A DNA stretch of 64,000 nucleotides from Acidimicrobiia bacterium. Its GTDB lineage: Bacteria; Actinomycetota; Acidimicrobiia; Spongiisociales; ZC4RG35. A model generated the notes under the pieces. It worked only from the letters and a program-made list of their open reading frames with translations. It searched no databases and was not told the DNA's origin. Position numbers and translations under genes: made by a program. Of this stretch, positions 11,180 to 18,678 are shown piece by piece. The DNA is taken from assembly GCA_026002975.1 (NCBI GenBank), contig BPGJ01000010.1:33696-97695 (forward strand), read 5' to 3'. Within the stretch, counting starts at the first letter, position 1; the number at the start of each line of letters is the position of its first letter.

Positions 11180-11953
11180 TCAACCATCGTCCAGGTTGAA
11201 CTTCCTGACGACCCGGGTCGTGAAGGGAAGATGATCGAGTCTGACGAACCGGGCCGAAGTGTCTCCCCGTCGGATCTCCATGGTCCCTCCCTTGCCCACC
11301 GTCGCCACCTCCACCCCGTCGGCGGACACCCTGACCGTCCGGTCGGCTTCCACCGTGACCCTGAGGTGAGCGTCGGCTGGGAGGACCAGGGTACGGTCGA
11401 ACAGCGAGTGGGGAGCGACCGGCGTGACGAGCAGGCACTCGACCCTGGGATCCACCAGCGGCCCACCGGCCGACATGCTGTAGGCGGTGGACCCGGTGGG
11501 GGTCGCCACCACCAGGCCGTCGGCCCGATAGGTTAGGAACCGCTCCCCGTCGATCTCGGTGCCCAACACGACGAGTCGTTGGGAATCGACCTTCTCGACC
11601 ACCACGTCGTTGACTCCCAACTCGGTTCGGCCCTCCACCTCCACCATCACCGTCATCCGTTCCTCCACCCGGTACCGCCCCTCGGCCAGCGCAGTGAGCA
11701 CGACCTCGAGTTGAGCGACCTCGGCCTCGGCGAGGAACCCGATCATCCCCAGGTTGAAGCCGAGGACCGGGATCCCGGCGGGGAGAGCCCGGCGAACCGC
11801 CTCGAGAACGGTGCCGTCGCCGCCCACCGCCACCAGGACGTCGGCGCCTTCGTCGACCACCTCGAGGCCGAGTTTCGGGGCGGCGGCGGTGAGACTCCGG
11901 GCGAACTCGCGTGCCGAGGGACGGTGGCCGTGCACCACCAGTCCCAACCTCAC
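11180..11953 (-). CDS. nadK: NAD kinase
   Basis: The product of about 257 aa phosphorylates NAD to NADP. The family GGDGT motif (VAVGGDGTVLEAVR) lies near residue 45, LGFNLGMIGFLAE follows, and the ligand-binding VNDVVVEKV and TPTGSTAYSMSAGGPLV segments are intact. I chose the GTG at 11953 because it overlaps the tlyA stop (GTGA) and has GAAGG at Shine-Dalgarno distance. An ATG at 11968 would add five residues. The downstream recN starts 33 nt after the stop. Confidence 0.94.
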   Translation of the reverse strand: MRLGLVVHGHRPSAREFARSLTAAAPKLGLEVVDEGADVLVAVGGDGTVLEAVRRALPAGIPVLGFNLGMIGFLAEAEVAQLEVVLTALAEGRYRVEERMTVMVEVEGRTELGVNDVVVEKVDSQRLVVLGTEIDGERFLTYRADGLVVATPTGSTAYSMSAGGPLVDPRVECLLVTPVAPHSLFDRTLVLPADAHLRVTVEADRTVRVSADGVEVATVGKGGTMEIRRGDTSARFVRLDHLPFTTRVVRKFNLDDG

Positions 11954-12684
11954 GACGCCTTCGCCCATAGGAGCCACTCCTGGTTTCCCTTGGACCCGCG
12001 GATCGGTGACGGCATCACCCCACGGATCGCGAAACCCGCCCGGGAGAGACATCCACTCACCTTCTCCACCGCCTCCTCCTGCAGGGCCGGATCCCGCACG
12101 ATACCCCCCTTGCCGACCCGCCCTTTCCCCACCTCGAATTGGGGCTTGACCAGCACCACCAGGTCGCCGCCGGGACGGACCAGATCCGCCAGAACCGAGG
12201 CCACGGTGCACACCGAGATGAACGACAAGTCCACCGTGACCAGGTCGAAGGGGCCGCCTACCGCGTCGGCGGTGACCTGCCGCAGGTTGGTGCGGTCGCG
12301 GATCTCCACCCTGGGGTCGGATGCGAGGCGGGGATGGAGCTGTCCGTATCCGACGTCGACCGCCACCACCCGGACAGCTCCCCGGCGTAGTAGACAGTCG
12401 GTGAACCCGCCGGTGGAGGCGCCGGCGTCGAGCACCTGGCGGCCTTCCACGTCGATCCCGAAGGAGTCGAGCGCGGCCTCCAGTTTGAGTCCGCCCCGTC
12501 CAACGTAGACGTCGCCGTCTCCCGAGACGACGATCGGGGTATCGGCCGACACCAGGGTCGAGGGCTTGGGGGTGGGGATGCCTCGGACCGTGACCCGACC
12601 CTCCTCGACGAGGGTGGCGGCCTGGGATCGGCTCTCGGCCAGGCCTCTCCGTACGAGTTCGAGGTCGAGCCGGCGGCGGCTCAG
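11950..12684 (-). CDS. tlyA: TlyA family rRNA 2'-O-methyltransferase, apparent CTG start
   Basis: TlyA methylates the 2'-O of rRNA cytidines and in mycobacteria confers capreomycin sensitivity. The S4 domain is encoded in frame upstream of the first GTG: the frame from 12684 reads LSRRRLDLELVRRGLAESRS and later VEEGRVTVRGIP. The FtsJ-type methyltransferase follows with VLDAGASTGGFTDCLL, VDVGYGQL and VKPQFEVGKG. The only initiation codon that includes the S4 domain is CTG at 12684. It overlaps the upstream TGA stop (CTGA) and lies 5 nt after a strong GGGGAGG ribosome site. A GTG at 12552 would remove the whole S4 domain. Length is 244 aa. Confidence 0.9.
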   Translation of the reverse strand: MSRRRLDLELVRRGLAESRSQAATLVEEGRVTVRGIPTPKPSTLVSADTPIVVSGDGDVYVGRGGLKLEAALDSFGIDVEGRQVLDAGASTGGFTDCLLRRGAVRVVAVDVGYGQLHPRLASDPRVEIRDRTNLRQVTADAVGGPFDLVTVDLSFISVCTVASVLADLVRPGGDLVVLVKPQFEVGKGRVGKGGIVRDPALQEEAVEKVSGCLSRAGFAIRGVMPSPIRGSKGNQEWLLWAKAS

Positions 12685-12833
12685 CCGTCCTCCCCGTCGA
12701 GCAGGAGTTCGAGCGCGTCGACCAGGGCGTCGGCCGCTGTGGGCAGCTCGGTCAGCTCGAGATCCCTGAGCCCGGCAGCGAGCGCATGCAGGTCTTCGAT
12801 GGTTGGAGTGGCGTCCGGGTCCGTGCTATCCAT
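12681..12833 (-). CDS. Small acidic protein upstream of tlyA
   Basis: This is a 50-aa acidic protein (53 aa if the ATG at 12842 is used) with no cysteine or membrane segment. It looks like one or two amphipathic helices (ATPTIEDLHALAAGL...ALVDALELLLDGEDG). It ends by overlapping the proposed tlyA CTG start, and its last codons supply the tlyA ribosome-binding site (GGGGAGGA). That suggests translational coupling. No family is recognised. It could be a small conserved protein or simply a leader peptide for tlyA. Confidence 0.5.
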   Translation of the reverse strand: MDSTDPDATPTIEDLHALAAGLRDLELTELPTAADALVDALELLLDGEDG

Positions 12834-12887
12834 GCGCCTCATTATCGCCGTCGGTGACCCACATCCCAACGACCTGGAGTCGATCCG

Positions 12888-13613
12888 GTGATCCCGATTC
12901 GGGACGTCAACCCGGCGAGGCGGACCGCTTTCGTCACCGGGGGGTTGGTGGCTGCCTGCGCTTACGTGTTCTTCTTCGTGCAACCCCTCGACTTGGATGC
13001 CGGTACCCGCTTCCTGTACGCCCATGCCTCGATTCCGTGCGAGATACTGACTGCCGAGCCGCTCTCCCTCGCAGAGATCGAGCGTGGTGTGTGCGTCCCC
13101 GGGGGGACTCCCCTGTTCCCCGACAAGAACGTGTGGTGGAGCATCGTGGCTTCCATCTTCTTCCATGGAAATCTGGGGCATCTGGTCGGCAACCTCTGGA
13201 TCCTGTGGATATTCGGCAACAACGTCGAAGACGCCATGGGTCACCTGCGATACCTGGTGTTCTACCTGGTGTCCGGGGTGGTCGCCTCCTTCGGTCACAT
13301 ACTGCTCAACCCGAGCTCGACGGTCCCGGTGGTGGGGGCGTCGGGGGCGATCGCCGGGGTGATGGGCGCCTACCTGGTCCTCTACCCCGCGGCCCGGGTG
13401 GTGTCGATCCTGCCGCCGTTGTTCTTCCTTCCGTTCGAGCTGCCCGCCCTGGTCTATTTGGGGGTGTGGTTCCTGGGTCAGTTCGCCCTCGCCGGGTCCG
13501 CCACCAACATCGCCTGGGAGGCCCACGTCGCCGGTTTCGTCACCGGGGCCGTGTACGCCGCTCTCCACAGGCGGCGCTTCCTGGCCCACCACTTCGGCTA
13601 CCGCTGGGTCTGA
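12888..13613 (+). CDS. Rhomboid family intramembrane serine protease
   Basis: The 241-aa polytopic protein has the rhomboid signature. The catalytic serine is S152 in VGASGAIAGVMG, the catalytic histidine is H213 in WEAHVAGFVTG, and the oxyanion/TM2 motif is NLGHLVGNLWIL (near residue 95-106). About six membrane helices are visible. A long loop after TM1 (residues about 38-80) is typical. Rhomboids cleave transmembrane substrates within or near the bilayer; the substrate is unknown. Start is a GTG at 12888. The gene converges on the HAD phosphatase gene with a 16-nt overlap of the 3' ends. Confidence 0.93.
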   Translation: MIPIRDVNPARRTAFVTGGLVAACAYVFFFVQPLDLDAGTRFLYAHASIPCEILTAEPLSLAEIERGVCVPGGTPLFPDKNVWWSIVASIFFHGNLGHLVGNLWILWIFGNNVEDAMGHLRYLVFYLVSGVVASFGHILLNPSSTVPVVGASGAIAGVMGAYLVLYPAARVVSILPPLFFLPFELPALVYLGVWFLGQFALAGSATNIAWEAHVAGFVTGAVYAALHRRRFLAHHFGYRWV

Positions 13614-14368
13614 TCGAGTAGTTCGGGGAGATCGGCGATCGAATCCAACACGTGGTCGGGGGCGGGATCCGGGTCCTGTCCGGGTTGGACCACGCCGGTC
13701 AAAACCAGCACTCCTTTCCATCCCTCCGCCTTCGCCATGGCCAGGTCGGTTTCGGGCCGGTCGCCCACCACCCATACGGGTTCGCTCCGTATCCGGGTCT
13801 TGAGTGCGTCCCGCATCGGCATACGGGGTTTCCCGGCCACCTCGGCCGTCCGGCCGGTGGCGGTCTCCACCGCGGCGAGTATCGCTCCGGCTCCCGGGTA
13901 GAGACCCTCGGGGCCCGGCCAGGTGGGGTCTTCGTTGGTGGCGACCAGAAGAGCTCCCCGGCTCACCGCCAACACGGCAGCCGCCAACCGGTCGTAGTCG
14001 AGGTCGCGGTCCAGCCCCACCACGACGGCTTGGGCCCGGGTCCATTCGTCGACCTGATCCACCCCCACCGACGCCAGCGCCTCGGTTATCCCTTCCCCGC
14101 CGAGGACGTAGGCCCGTTCTACCCGTCCGGCCAGGAGGCGGGCCGCGGCTTCCGCCGAGCCGACCACCTGCTCGGCCTCGGCCGGGAAACCGACCAGGGC
14201 CCGGATCCTCTTCACCAGGTCGCCGACCGTGCGGTAGGAGTTGTTGGTGCAGAACAGCAGGTCGTATCCCTGCTCGGCCAGCCTGGTGAGCGCCTCCCCG
14301 GCTCCCGGGATGGGTCGCGAGCCCACGAAGAGCACCCCATCGAGGTCACAGATGACGGTGCCCTTCAT
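13598..14368 (-). CDS. HAD-superfamily sugar-phosphatase-like hydrolase (NagD type)
   Basis: This 256-aa protein is an HAD phosphatase of the IIA/NagD-like class. Motif I is CDLDGVLFVG (residues about 6-15), motif II is the FCTNNSYR segment near residue 39, and motif III/IV appear as KPRMPMRD... and VVGDRPETDLAMAKAEGW. The C2 cap between residues about 70 and 180 includes VVVGLDRDLDYDRL. The ATG at 14368 overlaps the upstream peptidase stop (ATGA); the GTG at 14374 is a weaker alternative. The substrate is unknown. A NagD-like gene near tlyA is common in actinobacteria. Confidence 0.86.
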   Translation of the reverse strand: MKGTVICDLDGVLFVGSRPIPGAGEALTRLAEQGYDLLFCTNNSYRTVGDLVKRIRALVGFPAEAEQVVGSAEAAARLLAGRVERAYVLGGEGITEALASVGVDQVDEWTRAQAVVVGLDRDLDYDRLAAAVLAVSRGALLVATNEDPTWPGPEGLYPGAGAILAAVETATGRTAEVAGKPRMPMRDALKTRIRSEPVWVVGDRPETDLAMAKAEGWKGVLVLTGVVQPGQDPDPAPDHVLDSIADLPELLDQTQR

Positions 14369-15681
14369 CGACACACCCGCGCCCAGTGGTCGACGACACC
14401 CGCCAGGAACGAGGTCGTGAGCCGCACCGACTCCACCGACACCCGCTCGTCGTTCCCGTGGAAAGCGGCGAGGAACTCCCCGAAGGGCATCCGGTCGTCG
14501 TACAGCCCCACCCCGTAGGCCACCACCCCTCGCCGGCGGAAGAACCGAGCATCGGTGGTGGCGGTCATCGTCACCGGGACCGCGTGGCGTGAGCCGGTGT
14601 GGTCCTCCAGGGAAGACACCACGGCTTCCCAGAGCGGGGTGTCGATCGGCGACGAGTTGGCCGGATGGTCGGCCACCGGGTGGATCTCCACCCGGTCGGC
14701 CGTCTCTCCCATCGCCTTCCGCAGAAAGGCGTCGACCGTTCCCCGGTCCTGTCCCGGCAGGGCCCGGATGTCGATCTGGGCTTCGGCCCGGTCGGCCACG
14801 ATGTTGGCTTTAACCCCGGCCTCGATCACGTTGGGACTGACCGTGAGATGGGTGACGGCATGCGCGTAAGCGGCGACCATCGGATCGTCGAGGGTTTCGA
14901 TGGCCGCGTCGACGCCCTCCGGGTCTGAGAACTCCGGGGGGAGTCCAAGCTCGCCGCACAGCCTTTCCCACTCGGGAGTGATCACCACCGGGGTGGGCGC
15001 CTGGGCGACGTCGGCGATCGCCTTGGCCAGGGTGACCGCGGCGTTGTCGGCCCCGTAGGGCAGGCTGCCGTGGCGTGGGGTTCCCCGCACCTCGAGGCGG
15101 GTCCAGTAGGGACCTTTCTCACCGGTGGCCACCGGATACACCGGGCCGTCGGCGCCTTGCAGGGCGGGGAAGGCGATCTCGGTGAGCAGATAGTCACACG
15201 CCACCAGGTCCCACCGCTCGTCGACCAGATGACCGGCCCCCAGACCGCCGGCCGCCTCTTCGTCGGCCACCGCCAGATACACCAGGTCCCCGGGCAGCGG
15301 CGGCCGGTCGCCCCGCAGGTACGGTTTGAACACACAGGCCATCGCCGCGGTGAGGTTGAGCATGTCGACCGCACCCCTGCCCCACACGAAACCGTCGGAC
15401 AGGTCTCCGCCGAACGGGTCACGGCTCCACCCTTCGAGATCGACCGGCACCACGTCGGTGTGCCCCATGAGCATCAGGGTGGGAGCCTTCGGGTCGGTAC
15501 CGGGAACCCGCCACACCGCCGAAGCCCGACCTGGCGCCGGCTCCACCACCTGGGGACCGACCCCCAGATAGTCGGCCAGTGTCTCCACCGACCTGATCTC
15601 CTGGCCGCTGGCCGGCGTCCCGTCGTTCACGCAGGCGTTGCGGATCAGCTGCTGCAGCAGCCCGATCACTTCATCCGACAT
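14365..15681 (-). CDS. M20-family metallopeptidase/deacylase
   Basis: This 438-aa zinc-dependent hydrolase belongs to the M20/ArgE/DapE group. The first metal ligand motif is LMGHTDVVPV (near residue 71), followed by the catalytic and bridging Asp in GRGAVDMLN (near 101) and the catalytic Glu pair in AVADEEAAGG (near 139). A dimerisation domain occupies about residues 200-320. A late histidine is found in EFLAAFHGNDERV. Substrates in this family range from dipeptides to N-acyl amino acids, so no specific one is assigned. It overlaps the NUDIX gene by 11 nt upstream and the HAD gene by 4 nt downstream. Confidence 0.9.
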   Translation of the reverse strand: MSDEVIGLLQQLIRNACVNDGTPASGQEIRSVETLADYLGVGPQVVEPAPGRASAVWRVPGTDPKAPTLMLMGHTDVVPVDLEGWSRDPFGGDLSDGFVWGRGAVDMLNLTAAMACVFKPYLRGDRPPLPGDLVYLAVADEEAAGGLGAGHLVDERWDLVACDYLLTEIAFPALQGADGPVYPVATGEKGPYWTRLEVRGTPRHGSLPYGADNAAVTLAKAIADVAQAPTPVVITPEWERLCGELGLPPEFSDPEGVDAAIETLDDPMVAAYAHAVTHLTVSPNVIEAGVKANIVADRAEAQIDIRALPGQDRGTVDAFLRKAMGETADRVEIHPVADHPANSSPIDTPLWEAVVSSLEDHTGSRHAVPVTMTATTDARFFRRRGVVAYGVGLYDDRMPFGEFLAAFHGNDERVSVESVRLTTSFLAGVVDHWARVCR

Positions 15682-16087
15682 GGTTCCCCTCCTTCAGGGC
15701 TCGGATCAGGTCGGGCATGGTCGGGGTCAGCGGGTAGTCCTCTGCCAGGTCGACCGGCACCCAAGCCAGTTCGGCTGCGTCGTCGGCGGGCGCCTCCCTC
15801 CCCCCGACCACCGTCCCCAGGAAGTCGATCAGGACGTAGTGCCACTCGGGAGGGTTCCCCGGACCGAGGGACTCCCCCACCCACACCACCGGCCCCAACT
15901 CCACCTCGAGGCCGGTTTCTTCCGCCACCTCGCGGCGGGCGGCCTGCTCGAGGGTCTCACCGTATCGGACCTTTCCTCCGGGCACCGCCCAACGTCCGGC
16001 GTGGGCTCCTCGAGCCCGCCTGACCAGGAGGAGGAGCCCTCGTCGGAGGACGGCTACACCCACTCCGGTCACCGGCAAGTCCCTCAC
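15671..16087 (-). CDS. NUDIX hydrolase
   Basis: This 138-aa protein has a canonical NUDIX box (GKVRYGET...REVAEETGL, residues about 38-60) after an AGRWAVPGGKV approach typical of MutT-like enzymes. It should hydrolyse a nucleoside diphosphate-linked compound using Mg2+. The substrate is unknown. The GTG at 16087 overlaps the upstream acetyltransferase stop (GTGA). Confidence 0.87.
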   Translation of the reverse strand: MRDLPVTGVGVAVLRRGLLLLVRRARGAHAGRWAVPGGKVRYGETLEQAARREVAEETGLEVELGPVVWVGESLGPGNPPEWHYVLIDFLGTVVGGREAPADDAAELAWVPVDLAEDYPLTPTMPDLIRALKEGNHVG

Positions 16088-16599
16088 CTCAGGTCCGGGG
16101 TGGGTCGGCGGCCCCGGTCGGGGTTCCGGTCGTCGCGATGCATGACGATCGAACGAGCGGAGAACCCACCGGCCTCGAAGAAGTTCTTCACCACCCGATG
16201 GCCAGGCAACACGTGAGCGTCGAACTTGGTGATCCCCCGGCCGCGCAGGCTCTCTAGTGCCAGGTCACGCATGTGCTCGCCGATCCCGACCTCCCTGGCC
16301 TCCGGCTCGACGAACACCAGGCGAATGGAGCCGAGCCGTTCGCCTCCCGCCTGAGGGAGGAGATCCTCGACCCGGGCGAGCAGGAAACCGAACAAGCTCC
16401 CATCGATCCCCCCCACCACGACCACCGAGTCGGGATCGTCGAGGGCGTCACCCAGGGCCAGCTCGATCGGCTCGGGGAGACCGTCGGCCAGCGGCCACAT
16501 GGGATGCAGGGCCACCATCTCGGCTTCGAGGAGACGGTAGAGACGGCAGAGCTCGTCCAGGTCGTCTCGCGTGGCCGGTCGCGCGACTTGGATGTTCAT
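16084..16599 (-). CDS. GNAT family N-acetyltransferase
   Basis: This 171-aa acyltransferase has the GNAT order of motifs: an early helix LDELCRLYRLLEAEM, the beta4 region GSIRLVFVEPEAR, and the CoA-loop equivalent EVGIGEHMRDLALESLRGRG (near 110-130). The end includes KNFFEAGGFSAR. GNAT enzymes transfer an acetyl group from acetyl-CoA to an amine; the acceptor is not predictable. The ATG at 16599 overlaps the upstream glycosyltransferase stop (ATGA), and its own stop overlaps the NUDIX gene. Confidence 0.84.
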   Translation of the reverse strand: MNIQVARPATRDDLDELCRLYRLLEAEMVALHPMWPLADGLPEPIELALGDALDDPDSVVVVGGIDGSLFGFLLARVEDLLPQAGGERLGSIRLVFVEPEAREVGIGEHMRDLALESLRGRGITKFDAHVLPGHRVVKNFFEAGGFSARSIVMHRDDRNPDRGRRPTPDLR

Positions 16600-17332
16600 G
16601 AGCGGGCGGAGCGTACCCGGGCGAAAAGACGCTCCAAACCCCAGCGGGTGACGAGCCACATGGCCTCGACGACGATGGCACCGTTCATCTTGGATGTGCC
16701 GAGGGTTCGATCCCTGAACACGATCGGGATCTCGACGATCTCGAGACCCGCCCGAGCAGCCCGCAACGTCATCTCGACCTGGAAACCGTATCCCGAAGCC
16801 TGGGTGGTGGCGTAGTCGAGGCGCGCCAGAGCGGACGCGCGGTAGGCCCGGAAGCCGGCGGTCACATCCCTGACATGGACTCCTAGGAGCGTCCTCGCGT
16901 ACAGGTTCCCGCCTCGGGATACGAGTCGCCTGTGCCAGGGCCAGTCGGGTGTCGAGCCGCCCGGCACGTAGCGGGATCCGATGGCCAGGTCGGCTCCCCG
17001 TTCGACTGCGCCGACCAGCTCGGGAAGAGCCTCGGGTGGATGTGACAGGTCGGCGTCCATCTCCACCACGATCCCGGCTCCGTCCTCCAGGGCTCGGTCG
17101 AAACCGGCCACGTAGGCGGGTCCAAGACCTTCCCTCGCGGGCCTGTGGAGGACCGAGACGCCGGGATCTTCCTGGGCCATCGCGTCGGCAAGCCGCCCGG
17201 TTCCGTCCGGCGAGGCGTCGTCGACTATCGAGGCACCCGGTAGCCGTGCGACCGAACCGCCGGGACCTCCAGAGGGAGGTTCTCGACCTCGTTGAAGGTC
17301 GGGTCGACGACCGTTACCGGCTCATCCGGCAC
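16596..17332 (-). CDS. Polyprenol-monophosphomannose synthase-like GT2, frame broken in assembly
   Basis: This GT2 enzyme resembles Ppm1/DPM1, which moves mannose from GDP-mannose to polyprenyl phosphate on the inner membrane face. From a GTG at 17332 the frame reads DEPVTVVDPTFNEVENL. After a one-base deletion near 17237 it continues SIVDDASPDGTGRLAD, then VVEMDADLSHPPEALPELV (DXD), AIGSRYVPGGSTPDW, VTAGFRAY and the GTSKMNG motif typical of this subfamily. About 245 aa after correction. The GTG start lies 11 nt inside the DUF4193 gene. Identification as a mannose rather than another hexose donor enzyme is from family resemblance. Confidence 0.85.
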
Positions 17333-17747
17333 AGTCGAAACAGATCATCTTCCGGCGGTTGGCGAGCTGGCTGGTCCGTTTCACCAGGAAACACGACTGG
17401 CACACGAACTCGTCTGCCCTGGGAGCGTGGGCTTCCACGTCGAGGGTGAGCTCCTCGCGGCGAATGGCCCGCAGCTCGGCCACCTCGTCCACCAAGAGGG
17501 ACTCGGACACCTCGTCGTCGAGGAGTTCGAGTTCCTCCGCCTCGAGTTCGTCCAGGGCCTCGTCGGTCTCGTCTTCGTCTTCGTCCTCGTCTTCGTCGAA
17601 GTCCTCGGTGTCCTCGTCGACGTCGAGGTCGTCTTCGAGCTCTTCGTCCAGGTCGAGCTCTTCGTCCTCGAGTGCTTCCTCGTCCAGCTCCGCTTCGTCG
17701 AGGTCGATGTCTAGGTCTTCGTCTTCGGAGAATTCGTCTCTGGGCAT
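17322..17747 (-). CDS. DUF4193 zinc-ribbon protein with long acidic N terminus
   Basis: This 141-aa actinobacterial protein has two parts. Residues 1-85 are almost pure Asp/Glu with Leu and are predicted to be disordered. Residues about 90-141 form the conserved DUF4193 core with two CxxC pairs (FVCQSCFLV and MICFDCA) expected to bind zinc. The alternating DE/EE run is far longer than in the mycobacterial homologues I remember, which have only a moderately acidic N terminus. No biochemical role is established for the family. A TATACT -10-like element lies 14 nt upstream of the start. The opposite-strand open frame across it is a codon-bias shadow. Confidence 0.85.
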   Translation of the reverse strand: MPRDEFSEDEDLDIDLDEAELDEEALEDEELDLDEELEDDLDVDEDTEDFDEDEDEDEDETDEALDELEAEELELLDDEVSESLLVDEVAELRAIRREELTLDVEAHAPRADEFVCQSCFLVKRTSQLANRRKMICFDCAG

Positions 17748-17760
17748 CGTCGGGGGCGGG

Positions 17761-17766
17761 AGTATA
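17761..17766 (-). promoter_or_regulatory. Putative -10 element upstream of DUF4193 gene
   Basis: On the minus strand the bases read CCTCCGTATACTCC, and TATACT matches the -10 consensus at five of six positions. The same CTCCGTATACT string occurs before arc (30901-30911). No convincing -35 lies 17 nt upstream. Confidence 0.35.
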
Positions 17767-17793
17767 CGGAGGCCCGCCGCCTACCCGACGGGT

Positions 17794-18678
17794 TCACACC
17801 CACAGATCCACAGCTGCGGGACGTACCTCGAATTCGAAGGGGGTCGACCCCAGAGGCTCTCCGTCCGCCTCGACCGGCCACGGCCTTTCGGTCTCCACCC
17901 GACCTCGGTCCAGGCTGCGCCGAAGCACGCCCGGTGCGCCCAGGTGGAGACCCTTGACTATGCGGGGCACCAGCGCGGGCGCTTGTCGTTTCCGAACCCC
18001 GAAGACCTGCACGTCGAGTCGACCGTCGACCAGCATCGCCTTGGGGGCGATGTTCCAACCGCCTGCGAAGAACTGCCCGTTGGCCAGGATCACCGCCAAC
18101 CCCTCAGACCGCAGGGACGCCCGTTCGGCTTCCACCGACACCTCGACTCGGGGGAAGGTGGGCAGTCGAAGAGCGAACGCGACCGGGTATCTCACGGGAC
18201 CCAGCATCCGAGGCAGCTTGGTGGCCGACGCCGCCGCCGCGGCACCTACCCCGGTTTGGGCCACGTTGACGAAGAAGCGGCTGCCCCACCCGCCGTTCAG
18301 ACATCCGACGTCGACCCGGTACGGGGAGCCTTGGACCAGACGGATCAGGGAACCGACCGGGTCGGGTGGCCATCCGAAGGTGCGCATCAGGTCGCAGCCC
18401 GACCCGGCGGGTACCACCGCCAAGGTGGGGAGCGCCCGGCCGTTCGAGGTCATGAGCGCGTTGACCGCCAGGTGGGCGGTTCCGTCGCCCCCGACCACCG
18501 CCGGGCTCCATCCGGCCTCGACGGTGGCCTGCACCTCGGCGAACATCGCCTGGGCGGTGGGGGGGACTTCCACCGGCGAGGCGAGTCCCAACTCCTCGAG
18601 TCGTCGGCCGATCTGCTCAGGGTCGATCGGTCGTCGCCCTGCCTGCGGATTCACCAGGATCCGCCAGCGGATGGTCAC
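17794..18678 (-). CDS. Diacylglycerol kinase-family lipid kinase
   Basis: This 294-aa protein belongs to the DagK/YegS/BmrU lipid kinase family, which phosphorylates diacylglycerol or related lipids at the membrane. It starts RILVNPQAGRR (motif near residues 6-16) and has the catalytic loop VVGGDGTAHLAVNALM (near 62-77) and LAVVPAGSGCDLMRTFGWP (near 86-104), in which the usual GTGND appears as GSGCD. The C-terminal beta-sandwich carries QFFAGGWNIAPKAMLVDGRLDV. The ATG overlaps the helY stop by 4 nt. The lipid substrate is not determined. Confidence 0.86.
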   Translation of the reverse strand: MTIRWRILVNPQAGRRPIDPEQIGRRLEELGLASPVEVPPTAQAMFAEVQATVEAGWSPAVVGGDGTAHLAVNALMTSNGRALPTLAVVPAGSGCDLMRTFGWPPDPVGSLIRLVQGSPYRVDVGCLNGGWGSRFFVNVAQTGVGAAAAASATKLPRMLGPVRYPVAFALRLPTFPRVEVSVEAERASLRSEGLAVILANGQFFAGGWNIAPKAMLVDGRLDVQVFGVRKRQAPALVPRIVKGLHLGAPGVLRRSLDRGRVETERPWPVEADGEPLGSTPFEFEVRPAAVDLWV

